Translations under genes and position numbers: made by a program
Part shown: piece after piece, positions 22,730 to 33,778 of the stretch
Numbering within the stretch: the stretch's first letter is position 1
How the letters are laid out: every line of letters starts with the position of its first letter
NCBI RefSeq assembly: GCF_029168945.1
Contig: NC_083602.1
Span: 8,987,850 to 9,051,849 of the forward strand
Direction of reading: 5' to 3'
Origin: Cannabis sativa
Lineage: Eukaryota > Streptophyta > Magnoliopsida > Rosales > Cannabaceae
DNA: 64,000 bases
Notes under the pieces: model-generated
The model's database searches: none
Seen by the model: the letters and a program-made list of their open reading frames with translations, nothing else
What the model was told of the DNA's origin: nothing

Positions 22730-25700
22730 CTGGCAATGTATCAACAGAAAATTCATGTTTTACAACAACAACAATGAAAAAAGAAACCCCGTAGATTGCT
22801 TGACAACTCTATCAAAGAAAGATAAGATGCAGTCTTTTATCTAATCTAACCAAAAAAAACCAGGCATCTCTAACCAAACTAGGATATGAAATGAAAGTTC
22901 TTATTGAATTGCAAATGAGGATGTACTGAACACTATAATAGAGATGAGTACGAAATTGAAACAATGTAATTCCAAATGCATCACCAAATTCTTCAGCCTA
23001 TGACAATGACAAGATCAATGAGAATGTTGTCTGTTTGCTCCTATGACAGGAATGAAGAATTCGACACATTTTTTAATATACATAAGAATCAAGAACTATT
23101 TATTGATAGAGAAAGAACCAAAAGATGGTAAAATATCATCATATGTTCAAAAGAGAACTCCAAACTAGTTCTGAAAACAATCACTATTTATAATTCTTAA
23201 GAGAAATAAGTCTATATATTAAAGCCTTGCCCCAAACTGAACCACAACCCACCCCCAATATTCAAAGATCCTCATATTCCTTTCCAGCTACAGACAAGCT
23301 AATAGTCATAAAATCCCTATTCAAAATTTCATATCTTATCGTGGATGAATAAGAAATATATTTTCATACAAAACGTAAGCATAATTCAATATTAACAATA
23401 ATCATTACTTCATAAATAAGAAGATAAGAGTGAAATCAACTAGTAGATAAGGAGTAACCATTAACAAAATGTAAAAATCAGAAAATCAGGGTCCAAAAGA
23501 AAAATCCAAATAAGGATGTTGGCCTTGGAAGAAACATCAGAGCTTATCCAGTAGATCTGATAATTCTAAAATGAAACTCCTAAGAACAAGCCTTGAAGAT
23601 GGAAACATTAGTTCAAAAGTTTTGGTTTTCATAAAAATGTTAAACCCTCACTGTAAATTAAATGTAAAACTAAAGTGAAACTTAAAATTGGAAATTAAAT
23701 GCAAAATATTGCACATTAGCAATCTCGAAATCGTTAAGCATCTCTCGTAGTAAACATGTACAGTCCAATGATGACAGATCCGTAATGAGTGATAATGAAA
23801 ACAGAAAAAAAAAATATGAGAAATGTTTGCTCTTCCAAGACCATCTAAACAACTGACATGACGAAATTCCCAAAATGATGGATACCACTTAAGAGGTGAA
23901 TCAATAACTAATCAGCCAATCTTCAAAACTAAATCACTGCTATCCAACCTGAACTCAAGGGCTAGCTAGACACTCAAATGGGCAAGCGTGAAGGCAATAT
24001 TGCACCCCTAAGGCTATAGAGAACTTAGATGGTGAAAAATCCAACGCTGACATAAATCCCTTAGCAGGCGAAATAGTCGACTAGGAAGAGTTGTAAGGGA
24101 AATATGTGAGGGAAAGAATGCGCCAATATTAAACTTGAGGTGTGCCTGTCCATTTTCTATAGAGGTTTAGCAAGTCTTGTTGCTTGATGGATTCAAAATG
24201 CCTTTGATGGCCACTTATGATAGTTGTGGTGATCCCTCAAAGCATATCAATAATTTTGAGATCTAGATTGAGCAGATTGTCAAAGTACCCAACCTTGCCT
24301 AGTGCAAGTTTTTCCAACCACCCTAGGCGAGGTTGCTAGGCAATGGTTTTGGGAATATCCTCCAATGTCTATCACCTTGTTGGATCAAGTAATAAACGAC
24401 TTTAATTAATAGTTCTAGTCATCGCCACTTCCATTCAAACCCATTGAAGTTAACCTCCTAGCTAACTTGAACTAAGTCGCAAATGATCTCTCAAAGATGG
24501 ATGGAGAGAGAGTTTAAGAAGAATGGAGAGGATAATAACTCTCCATTCTGTCACTTGTTATTAGGAGTAAAGTTAGAGAGTAAGTTAGTTATTTAAAATT
24601 ATCAAAGTATCCTTTTTAGTATAAGTATTTGTTATTTTTGAAAGGATAATTTTAATATTTAATATTTTTAGTTTGTCATTTTATTAAATCCTTCAAAAAG
24701 TGGACGGATCAAATTTTTGTAGGTCTCCCTCCATCTCTCCTCTCCCTCCCTTTATCCCTTCTACCAAACAATAGATTCCACCTCCCCTTTCTACTCTCCA
24801 TCCTCCCATCTCTCCTCCCTACCAAACATAGTGCAAATGATAAAGTTCTAGGAGGAAGCATCATGTGCCAATTTGGTAGGTGATGATGAAGGTCAGCTCA
24901 TGGCCATCATAGCCGAATCATCGTTAAAGGACCACAGTGGAATAGTGTACACAAGATTTGAGAAGTCAATGTAAAAGTCTTCCACGTACCAAATTGTCAA
25001 CATTTTTTCTATGTAAGATTTTTTTTTTTCCTTTGTCATCAACAATGGTAATTCCTCAATAAACATATTTAAGTTATGTTCATGACATGTTTTGAAACAT
25101 TAAAGCTTTACAAATAAGAATTTTATCATAAATAAATTTCAAGAGGGTCCATACCAGTAGTAGTTTGAATCGAACTACATCCAAATTTATTTTCAATTCC
25201 TTTGACCTTCATCTCCTCTCTTACAGTCTCCACACCCTCCCACTTCCCTGCAGAAGCATAAATGTTGGACAAAGCTACATAATCTTCACTAGTGCCATTC
25301 AAAGAACTCCGCTCTGGATGTACTCGAATAAGGAGCTTCCCAACCTTCTCACCCATTGCAACATCCCCATGAATTCTGGTTGCACTTAGCAAACTTCTCC
25401 ACAAGATAGCATCAGGTTCAACTGGCATTCCCATTATAAACTCGTACGCCTCTTTCAAGAGCCCATTTCGACTAAGAAGGTCAACAATGCAACCATAATG
25501 TTGCATCTGTGGGGTGACATTAAACTTGCTCATGCTACTAAACAAGCAGAGTCCTTCTTCTACAAGCCCAGAATGACAACAAGCTAGAAGTAAACTAGTA
25601 AAACTCACAGCATTTGGTTTTAATCTAGAAGCCCCCATTGAATCCAAAAGTTTTATTGCTTCTTTTCCCTTTCCATGAATGGCTAATCCAGTTGCCATTG

Positions 25701-27998
25701 CTGTCCATGTTAAGATATTCTTCTCCTTCATTCGTGAAAAAACAGATAAAGCACTATTAAGACATCCACATTTTGCGTACATGTCAATAAGACTGGTGCC
25801 AATAAACACATCAATCTCAGGAACCCAATTTGTCTTCTCTATATACCCATGCATACAAGTACCTGTTTCCAAAACACCGAACTGAGAAGCTGCAGAGAGA
25901 ACACTAACTATAGTAGTATCGGTTGGTTTTGCCCCATAAGCATCATCCAACATATCACGAAACAGAACCAATGCATCACGAGCACTTCCTCTTTGTGAAC
26001 AATACCCTGTGATCATGGCATTCCAAGTAACATTATTTCTATCAACCATTTCATCAAACACCCTTCGGGCTGAGCCAACATCCTTATTACTCGCATAAGA
26101 ATGTATTAAAGTAGTCTGCACCATAGTATTCGAAATAGTACCGCCTTTCATTATCCACGAGTGTATTTGTCTCCCTGCCCATAATGTAGGGACTGAAGGT
26201 GATCGAGCACAAGCACCAAGAACGAAAATGTAGGTGAAATCATCGAACACTAAGCCTCCCCTTGATGCCCATCTGGAGAAAACAAGAATGGACTCTTTTG
26301 GTGGAGAACATCGTATCAAAGTGTTAAAGAGAAACAGATTAGGCTTGTCAAAGTGCTCGAATACTAAACGGGCATTACAGTAGTTCTTCTGTTGGCCTAA
26401 TAAGGTGCAGTATTGCTTGATAAGTTTGGCCGCAAGGCAGGGTGAGTTGAGACCATTGACAATCAACTGGGCATGTGTTTGTTTAAGTTGGTAAATGGAT
26501 AATAATTTGAGGTGTAGAAAGCCAGTAGCTGCAACTCTAGGGAGAGAAAGCATATGGAGTGGACTCAAATACAGAGCTCATTCTTTAACGACCATATTTC
26601 CTCTGCTTTCTCAGGCTACAAAATTTGCTAAAACATCAAATGACCAAAGTATTTAGCATAAAACACCAAAATAAGATGCATGAGCTATTGTAGTTGCAAG
26701 AGCAAATATTTATGATAAAATGAATATTACTTGAAGCAAAAGAATTATTCTGAATACAACCTTACAATCTATTTTTGCTATAAATTTTCAATATTTACAT
26801 ATTAACTCTTTTTTTTTTAATATTATTACTGTTATTCTAATTGGACATTTTTAGTATTGATGTTGTAGTATTAAAGCTGACTTAGGAATATATAAATGCA
26901 GAGGTTTGCTAACCTTTTTAATAAAGATGCATAATCTCGTTGAGAATACAATATACCCAAATTCTGAAAGAAATAGATATGCAATAACTATTTAAAATCA
27001 GTACTTGAAGTCTAGAACACAATGAGTATGTGATATATATATATATATAAAAACATGCCAAAATACAGAAAGAAAAAAAAAAATCAATAACAGAGCACAG
27101 CTGTTCTATATAAAAAAAAAAGCCGATTTGTGACGTCATAAAGAAACTAGACTACTGGTATTAGTATCAAACTATCAGAATTGCGATTGAATCAAAATGG
27201 CGAAATTCATAAACCCTAAATCTAAGGTTTCCTATAAACCCTGCCCCATAAATCCCTGACTACAAGCAACCGAGTAATATTGTACTGAGAGCATTTAAAC
27301 AATTTCTTATTATACCCGAATTCTCAACCGTCAAGGATCAAACTTCGTGTAAATAAATCCCTGATTACAGTGAGAAAAAAAGAAGAAGCTAAAATACGAA
27401 GCACAATTCTCCGCGGGGGAGAAAAACAAAACAAAAAAGAAAAGGAAATCGAAGGAATGATGGTACCTAGAGTGAGGAGCGGACCAAGAACTGTGGATAG
27501 TGACCAAGTAGGGAGCAGAGCTGCTGATCAAGTATAGATTATGGCTACAGTTAGAGGAAAACGAAGACTGAAGATGGCAGAGATGACTGAATCAGTCAGA
27601 CTGATGAGGTTGGGTCTAGGGTTTAGGGTGTAGGGAAATGTTTGCTCTTCCGTTTCATCAATGCTTTATTTTATATTTTGACACAATTTGGATGCATCAC
27701 TCACCTAATTAGTTCACATAGAATCAAAATCGATAACACAATCAATGTACTTCATTTTTTTTTTTCTCATTTATCGGAAGAAACACTCAAAGAATTAAGT
27801 AAAACTTAAATTGAAGATAAGCATCTAATTCAGAAAAAAGAGTTCAAATTTTGATAGAACTCACAGGCCAAGGACACATCGAGTAACTTGCTGGCCCTTA
27901 TCGAGACATTTCTCAGTGTTTGGATCATTCTTCTTGCACTTGAGAAAAGCTACGTTCTCCGCTTGACATTTGAACGCAATCTGCTTCGACGAAGCCAT
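22597..27998 (-). CDS. NDUFA8, mitochondrial complex I 19-kDa subunit
   Basis: Two coding exons: 27,998-27,865 and 22,729-22,597, joined across a 5,135-base GT/AG intron with codon phase CT|G. The product is the CHCH-domain accessory subunit NDUFA8 of the membrane arm of NADH:ubiquinone oxidoreductase. It is imported into the intermembrane space and oxidised there. Exon 1 holds CX9C pairs (CQAENVAFLKC, CLDKGQQVTRC). Exon 2 holds CTKEMDEYVGC and the FDLCRKEQ...ACPLE end, so the cysteine set is complete. The plant protein normally starts about 15 residues earlier, at an MA...VDAAGD sequence. Here FGNVDAAGD is present but no ATG precedes it, so the first in-frame Met is at 27,998 and the product is about 88 residues. 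A PPR gene lies inside the intron. Confidence 0.85.
24195..24480 (+). pseudogene. Gypsy gag remnant inside the NDUFA8 intron
   Basis: The plus strand reads KMPLMATYDSCGDPSKHINN, then FE, and after a stop CKFFQ with a LLGNGFGNILQ block that in a neighbouring frame matches the TLxGxAxxWF motif of Tat-lineage gag. Multiple stops and frameshifts are present. It is not linked to the element at 10,710. Confidence 0.55.
24497..24835. mobile_element. MITE-like block with GGAGAG-type ends
   Basis: The left side contains GGATGGAGAGAGAG and GAATGGAGAGGATAA. The right side contains CTCCCTCCATCTCTCC and CTACTCTCCATCCTCCC followed by CTACCAAACA. The sides are imperfect inverted purine and pyrimidine tracts around an AT-rich middle, a form seen in small non-autonomous DNA transposons. 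The exact ends and target duplication were not resolved. Confidence 0.35.
25126..26568 (-). CDS. PLS-class E-type PPR protein
   Basis: An uninterrupted 480-codon gene with no intron in its coding part. An N-terminal LLSIYQLKQTHAQLIVNGL block is typical of organelle-targeted plant PPR editing factors. PPR motifs of P, L and S type follow, for example LIHSYASNKDVGSARRVFDE and LIDMYAKCGCLNSALSVFSR. An E domain (AILWRSLLSATRIHGD, YVALSNIYASAGKWEGV) closes the protein near KGIENKFGCSSIQ. There is no DYW deaminase domain, so editing would need a partner. Such proteins bind specific mitochondrial or plastid transcripts and direct C-to-U editing. It resembles the Arabidopsis mitochondrial editing factor MEF20, but I recall that only loosely. 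It lies wholly within the large intron of NDUFA8 on the same strand and is probably transcribed from its own promoter (see 27,467-27,650). Confidence 0.9.
   Translation of the reverse strand: MSPLHMLSLPRVAATGFLHLKLLSIYQLKQTHAQLIVNGLNSPCLAAKLIKQYCTLLGQQKNYCNARLVFEHFDKPNLFLFNTLIRCSPPKESILVFSRWASRGGLVFDDFTYIFVLGACARSPSVPTLWAGRQIHSWIMKGGTISNTMVQTTLIHSYASNKDVGSARRVFDEMVDRNNVTWNAMITGYCSQRGSARDALVLFRDMLDDAYGAKPTDTTIVSVLSAASQFGVLETGTCMHGYIEKTNWVPEIDVFIGTSLIDMYAKCGCLNSALSVFSRMKEKNILTWTAMATGLAIHGKGKEAIKLLDSMGASRLKPNAVSFTSLLLACCHSGLVEEGLCLFSSMSKFNVTPQMQHYGCIVDLLSRNGLLKEAYEFIMGMPVEPDAILWRSLLSATRIHGDVAMGEKVGKLLIRVHPERSSLNGTSEDYVALSNIYASAGKWEGVETVREEMKVKGIENKFGCSSIQTTTGMDPLEIYL
26569..27466 (-). other. Upstream region of the PPR gene
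   Basis: AT-rich, with a short TA microsatellite near 27,034-27,049. It may hold a 5' UTR intron between the donor at 27,466 and an AG just upstream of the PPR start codon (TTTTGTAG near 26,623). No coding is seen. Confidence 0.4.
27467..27650 (-). promoter_or_regulatory. Candidate 5' UTR exon of the PPR gene
   Basis: The minus strand shows a plant leader-like stretch rich in CCCTAAACCCTAGACCC and CT tracts, ending CTCACTCTAG before GTACC, a good splice donor. It lies upstream of the PPR gene and inside the NDUFA8 intron. The telobox-like AAACCCTA motif is common in leaders of housekeeping and organelle-protein genes. It could instead belong to an alternative NDUFA8 transcript. Confidence 0.4.
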
Positions 27999-28051
27999 CA
28001 GCACAGCTGATGTAGGTATCGTATCTCCGGCAGCATCCACATTCCCAAATT
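27865..28051 (-). CDS. NDUFA8 exon with lost canonical start
   Basis: Open from the AG acceptor at 28,052-28,053. It reads EFGNVDAAGDTIPTSAVLMA, then SSKQIAFKCQAENVAFLKCK, and continues to CVLGL before the GTGAGT donor. The usual initiator lies two codons before the NVDAAGD block, where this copy has TTTGGG. Translation would have to start at the Met at 27,998 unless an upstream exon supplies an ATG. Confidence 0.8.
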
Positions 28052-28315
28052 CTGATCACCTTCACATAAATCCCCAATAAATAAGTAAGAAAAAGAAAAA
28101 CAAATTGTTTGGCTTCATCAGCACTTTCAAATATTAAGATTCAGAGTTCCTTGTAGAAAAAGATTAATTGTGTAATATAATTCAGTGAAAATCATTTCGA
28201 AATCAAAGTGAAATGACACTCGGGAGGTTGAATTGAGCTGAAGAAGAACATAAATAAATAAGAAATAGGAATTTTCTAAGGAAACAAACAGAAAATAGCA
28301 TAAAGGACTGGTTAC

Positions 28316-28470
28316 CGTGGGGGAATGGAATGGATGAGAAGGAGGGTCGTCTCGTGCAGTGGTAGCGAGGGCTTTTGAGAGAGAATCAAAGCTCAGGACA
28401 AGAGAAAAATTTGGGTGAAGTGAGGGAGAAAGTGGGAGAAAAATTTGGGTGATTCGAAACTCCACACTAT
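28316..28470 (-). promoter_or_regulatory. NDUFA8 5' UTR exon candidate
   Basis: A CT-rich leader-like stretch on the minus strand ending CATTCCCCCACG before GTAACC, a good donor. Spliced to the acceptor at 28,052-28,053 it removes a 264-base leader intron. It contains no ATG in the last 100 bases. Confidence 0.45.
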
Positions 28471-30407
28471 TTCTTTTTTTTTTTAATATTGATTTTTTAT
28501 ATGTATATATTTTCTCTATTCTTAAAGAAAAATTAGGGGTTTCCTTCTTATAAATTATAGCTATCTTTTGTTTTGTTTTTTTTTTTTTTCTTGGTTAGGT
28601 TCATTGGTCTTTATTGAGCTTAGGTGCGGCTTGTTCGTTTTACTATTGTCATTCGATTTTTGTTATTGCGATTATTCTTGTCTCTGTGACATGTTTTTGA
28701 GTATTTTAGTCTTGTTTTTATGTCATGGTTTTGAATGTTTTAGTCTTGTTTATGTGACATAGTTTTGTTTTGTTTTGTTTCGTTGTTAGTTCTTCTTTAT
28801 TCTTCAATGGCTTGCCATTTAATTATTGTTAGTGGTTGGAGATAATAAGTTTTTTACGACTGAAGGGATTGTTAATAGTGCAGTTACATACCTTACAGAG
28901 TAGTTGAATGCTCAAGCTATGAGGTTAAACTTACTGCAGTTTTTACTGTTGTGTCTTCTAAACAGTTGATGAAATAGAATATAACTATTTTTAAGGTTAA
29001 TTGTCATGTTGCAATTATTTATTTGTGAAATAGTGTGGGAATTAGACGATTGATTATTTAGTTCGTTTTTTTAATTCTAATCCTACTTGTGTATGTTCCA
29101 TTGAATTCCAGACTATTATTTAATAAAATTTCATGCTTTATTAAAAAAAAAATAGATATATACATTGATTTCTTATTTATTTTTAATCATCTTTGAAAAT
29201 GATAAGATTTTTACTAGTTAGGAATTTTTACTGATTTGGGACATTTATTTTTTATTTTTGTATTTGTTTTATTTTTAAGTAATAAATTTAAAGTTGAAAG
29301 AAAGTTCCATAAGAAAATATTGGAAAATTATATAGCACATACTCAAAAAATTGTTTTGGTATATTTTTATTTGGGCTGAATAATTTTTTAGTTCAAATTT
29401 TTTAAATGATTGTATACATTGTAATTTTTTTAAAACAGTCATTATAATTTTAAATAAATTAAAAGTTATTTTATTGTATGCCTTTCTTTCATATAAGTGA
29501 GATAAATAATTGTTACACTATTCGTAAAGAAAATACAAAAAGCTTGAAGCAACAATTTAAGGATTCAATTCATACTATGTTTTAAGTCAAGTAGTGCTCT
29601 GCTCGTTAATTCTTTATTAATTGATTTCTTATCTAGGCGTAGCTCCATGTTGTAACTCTGACCAATCCTTTATCCCCTTTTTATTAAAGGATTTTTGGTT
29701 GGATAAGTGGAAAGAGAAAAAAAAATGAATTTCTTCCTTAAGTTGATAGAAGAGAGTTTCCCTATTGCGTTGACATCATCAATAATTAGGAATCATCTTG
29801 CAAAACTACAACAAATTTAAAAGCCTATCATGATATAAATCTTATATTAACATTAGAAACTTAAGTGATGCTCTTGTATTCTTCTTCTACAAACGACATA
29901 GTACATAAACACATTCTTTTTAGTAAGAGGTATCTTTCCTTCCATGCCTCCTACTTTACATAATATTTAAGCAGAAATATACCAATAAATATGATAAGAA
30001 CAAACCAACTTTTTGAGACCATTAATACTCATTAATTGCACAAATCTTCAACCATGGCTAACCAAATTGAATTAAAGATTTATTTAACTATCTCCTAATG
30101 TCTTTGGGGGGTAAAATGCAAGTCACTTCTAATTCATAAAAAATATCCCTTGCGCAAGAAAATTTCCAGGGATTATACATTGCTAAAATATGAATCTTTA
30201 AACAAAAAATTTCTCGCACCTCGATACAAATAGTTCTCATGAAGCATCTTCCTAACACGAGAGCTACTGAGATCATCGTTCGTGTCATGAACTAGCCAAG
30301 GCATTTCCAAAAACTATAAATATATAAACCTTAAATTTAATCTGAACTACGCGAGAGAATCTTCAGTTCTACGACTAATGGTTTGGAGTTAATCCTGCCT
30401 TGAGTTA
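28471..30407. other. Intergenic region between nicalin 3' end and NDUFA8 5' end
   Basis: AT-rich DNA with T-runs. It should hold the NDUFA8 promoter and the nicalin polyadenylation region. No gene is supported. The short ORFs here are not conserved in composition. Confidence 0.5.
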
Positions 30408-30470
30408 TCAAGCGGTTTTTACCTTTCGAGAGGGTGGTCTTCGGAATAAAGTAATTAGATCATCAAGACC
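30408..30470 (-). pseudogene. Nicalin last exon, cytosolic tail
   Basis: Encodes GLDDLITLFRRPPSRKVKTA and a TGA stop. The acceptor is TTTGACAG. The basic tail follows the membrane segment encoded by the previous exon. See 30,594-30,600 for a possible two-base frame problem at the preceding donor. Confidence 0.8.
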
Positions 30471-30597
30471 CTGTCAAATAGGATTGTCAGTAATAATTAG
30501 GCATAATCAAATGTATCAAAATATTCCATTTAGAGGAGGGAGCTTGTAATCAAAACATTGAAGCAGAGTCATAGTAGGAAGGGTAAGAATTATACCC

Positions 30598-30687
30598 CCT
30601 AGTTGAGATAACAAGAATACTGAATAGCACTATCAAGTAAGATCCCAGAACCAGAAGCAACAGCAAGTCAAATGTGACACTAGCAAC
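30598..30687 (-). pseudogene. Nicalin exon with C-terminal membrane segment
   Basis: Encodes VASVTFDLLLLLVLGSYLIV then LFSILVISTR, a clear hydrophobic membrane helix. The acceptor is TTGCAG. The donor side is a run of five G before TATAA, two more than the frame would need. Confidence 0.82.
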
Positions 30688-31379
30688 CTGCAATAGGACA
30701 TTGGACCATATTAACACTAAGCAGAGTAGCTAAGCAAAATACGCATTGTATTCAATTCCCAAACTCGCCTACCTTCAAAAAATTGTTCGACACAACAAAC
30801 ATGAATCGGAACTTTGTTAGGCTTTTACTATGAGTAATACTAGGGACGCTAATTATTTACACTACACCTAGCAATTGCAATGTGACATGATTTTCAACCA
30901 TGTAACGGTAAATGGCACAGTCCCACTTTGAAATCAGATGTGATACAAATCATGCCATTATTTGAGCTTTCAATCATGGAATATTTCTAGCATTACTTCA
31001 AGTTAAAAATATATTTTCCAAGTACAAAAGAAGATATTGTTTTTGATAAGCTCGGGATTGGGTGGCTATATGGGTTTCCAGTTATGACTTTAAAACCTTG
31101 TATAACACTTTTCCTTGCTATATGTGTCTTTTGGTTTGCATTAGATTGCTTTGACTATTCATGACTTTGTAGGTTGTCATTTGGATGATACCTTATCACC
31201 TATGTTATTAACACTAACCTGTTTTTCTTTTCTCACATTTTTTTAAAGCACACGCAAACATAAGGGACAAAAGTGAAATATAATCCATTGCTTTATGAAG
31301 TATAACCTCTCAAGAAATCCATAAACTCTAACGACCAAAATTACAAAATAAATATAAAAAAGAGACAAGAAATGGCACA
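30688..31379. other. Nicalin intron left of copia 1
   Basis: Intron sequence without genes. It ends in GCACA at 31,375-31,379, the target duplication of copia 1. Confidence 0.6.
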
Positions 31380-31852
31380 TGTTATATAAATTAACAATTA
31401 ACCCAAGATCTATGTGTATATAACATATAACACAATAATAAGATATAATAATTAGGTATGTGTACCTGATTGATCCATAGCAATTATATTGATCACAGAT
31501 TCTCGATTTGATAGTGCAATACTATCAACTAAGTCTTCCTCCCTAGATCTCTAAATCGAAGTAGCTTTATTTTATCTCGATTATCAAAAGGTATACAATT
31601 GTGATGAGACAATATGTATTTATAGAGTTAGGAGGGGACTTAGCTACAAAACCCTAGTTGGCCGGGCTCGCTCATCAAAGGCTTCATAGAAAAGCCCACA
31701 CTTCTGCTTCACCTAGACTTTACTCACAGATGCTAAGCCCATTAACAATTGATCACCAACAACATGGGCTAATACAGCAAAGAACTATCCAATCAACCCA
31801 AGTTTTAATAAAACCAATAAAATTTAATGTAAGCCCAAATAAAAGTCTAACA
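31380..31852 (-). repeat. Copia 1 3' LTR
   Basis: Begins TGTTATATAAATT and ends AGTCTAACA. It matches 38,233-38,728 with small indels. The purine tract AAGTGGGAGAA follows on the minus strand side at 31,853-31,867. Confidence 0.88.
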
Positions 31853-32510
31853 TTCTCCCACTTGGGCTACATTGATTTTAATACATATATATTATATATC
31901 AAAATAATTTTATTTGAAAACGACTCATGGGTTGAACAACAGAAAAAACATTTGTGGCCACTTTAAAAACTGATAGTTCTCTGATAGCATCTCAACATAC
32001 CGGTCCAATTTAACCTTTGATAATGAACTATGACAGTCATATTGTTTTTAGCTCAACAAAAGACATTCATAATCACAAATACCAAAGTATTAAATCGACA
32101 TGGTCAATAAGTTCAGTTAGTGTGGTAAGGAATTATGTTCAACATGTGATCAATATAAAATAACATAATATCCTTATCAGTCCTCAATTTCACTGATACC
32201 GTGATGCTTAATAAATAAGCTAGTGAAATTAAACATACACCACTTAAAATAAGTAAGTGTCACTAAACTTGCTTAAAGAATTAAGCCAACAACATATCAT
32301 TGTCAATAAGCAAATAAATTTAAAAGACAATGATCCCAACAATATGAACCACATACTTTCAATTCAATCATTCTCGAGAATATAACAAAACATAATTGAA
32401 AACATATCCATTCAATAATAAAAAATATTGAAACATAAAATGTAGTTCATAACTTTATTCAGAAAATTATAAATAATAATTTCTAAAAACAAACAAAAAT
32501 AAAACTCCCA

Positions 32511-33758
32511 CTAACCCAAAAGATCAAAAGATTTTAAAATGCCCATATTAACAACATGTTTATTAAACAGCACGGCACTTAACCCTTTGGTTAGAGGATC
32601 AGCTAACATCGACTCGGTCTTGCAATTTTCAATGACAATGTCTCCTTTCTTGACCAAGTCTCTGACAGTGAGATACTTTATTTCCATATGTTTAGAAGCA
32701 CTACTAATCTTGTTATTCTTTGAAAAGAAAACAGCAGCATTATTATCACAATAGATTAGCATAGGTGTGGAAATAGAATCAACCACTCGTATCTCCGAAA
32801 TAAAATTCTTCACCACAAGCTTGCAAAGATGCCCCATAACATGCAACAAACTCGACATACATAGTAGATGATGTGATCAAAGTACGTTTGACACTCTTCC
32901 AAGAAATAGCAAAGACTCGCCAAGGTGAAAATATAGCCAGAAGTTGACTTTAAATCATCTACACAACCACCAAAATCTGAATCTGAATAACCAACAACTC
33001 GAAGATTGTCAACCTGCTTATACACAAGCATAAAACTCTTCGTTCTTTGCAAATATCTCAAAACTTTCTTGGCTGCAACCCAATGATCAAGGCCAGGATC
33101 AGATAAATATCTCCCAAGAACATTGACTACGAAAGCTATGTCGAGTCGAGTGCAAACCTGAGCATACATCAAACGCCCTACTACCCTTGCATAAGGGATG
33201 TTCTTCATTGCTCCTCTTTCCAAGTCGTTCTTAGGACATTGTCGCTTAGTGAACTTGTCCCCTTTCGAATAGGAACGTAACCACCTTTACACAAATCCAT
33301 GTTGAACCTTTTGAGCACACGATTAATGTAAGCTTCTTGAGATAAGCCAAGAACTTTTCGATTCATCACGATGGATCTCAATCCCCAAAACATAAGATGC
33401 CTCTCCAAGAATCTTTCATATCAAAATTGGAAGACGAGAAAATTTTTGGTCTCATTTAGTAGTGACAAATCACACAGCCGGCAAGTAAAATGTCATCTAC
33501 ATAAAGAACAAGAAAAATATAACGACTCCCACTGATCTTCATATAAATACACTGATCAAACTTGTTCTCTACGAAACCAAACGATGTCACAACCTTGTCA
33601 AACTTCAAGTACCACTGGCGAGATGCCTGTTTGAGACCATAAATGGATCGTTTCAACTTGCAAACTAAGTGTTCTTTTCCTTCATCCTTGTAGCCTTCAG
33701 GTTGAGACATATAGACTTCCTCATTCAATTCTCCATTCGAAAAAGCAAGTTTTAACAT
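32511..33758 (-). pseudogene. Copia 1 reverse transcriptase and RNase H
   Basis: Segments in three frames: MSQPEGYKDEGKEHLVCKLK with SIYGLKQASRQWYLKF and the catalytic LYVDDILLA (33,758-33,456), then LSQEAYINRVLKRFNMD (33,408-33,205), then PYARVVGRLMYAQVCTRLDI and VVGYSDSDFGGC (33,223-32,810), then LIYCDNNAAVFFSKN and ADPLTKGL (32,858-32,511). The YVDD motif and the RNase H Asp residues are visible. At least three frame breaks prevent a full enzyme. Confidence 0.85.
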
Positions 33759-33778
33759 CCATTTGATGCAACTCTAAA

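Larger units (their letters stand above)
22730..25125 (-). other. NDUFA8 intron, 3' part
   Basis: Intron sequence between the PPR stop and exon 2. It holds a gypsy gag remnant (24,195-24,480) and a MITE-like purine/pyrimidine block (24,497-24,835). Otherwise it is AT-rich and without coding. Confidence 0.6.

Noticed and set aside
27034..27049. TA repeat as a promoter element
   Set aside because: A plain dinucleotide microsatellite, with no positional support as a TATA box.
28127..28465. 112-codon minus ORF starting MEFRITQIF
   Set aside because: It lies over the NDUFA8 leader exon and its intron, crosses a good splice donor and shows no domain.
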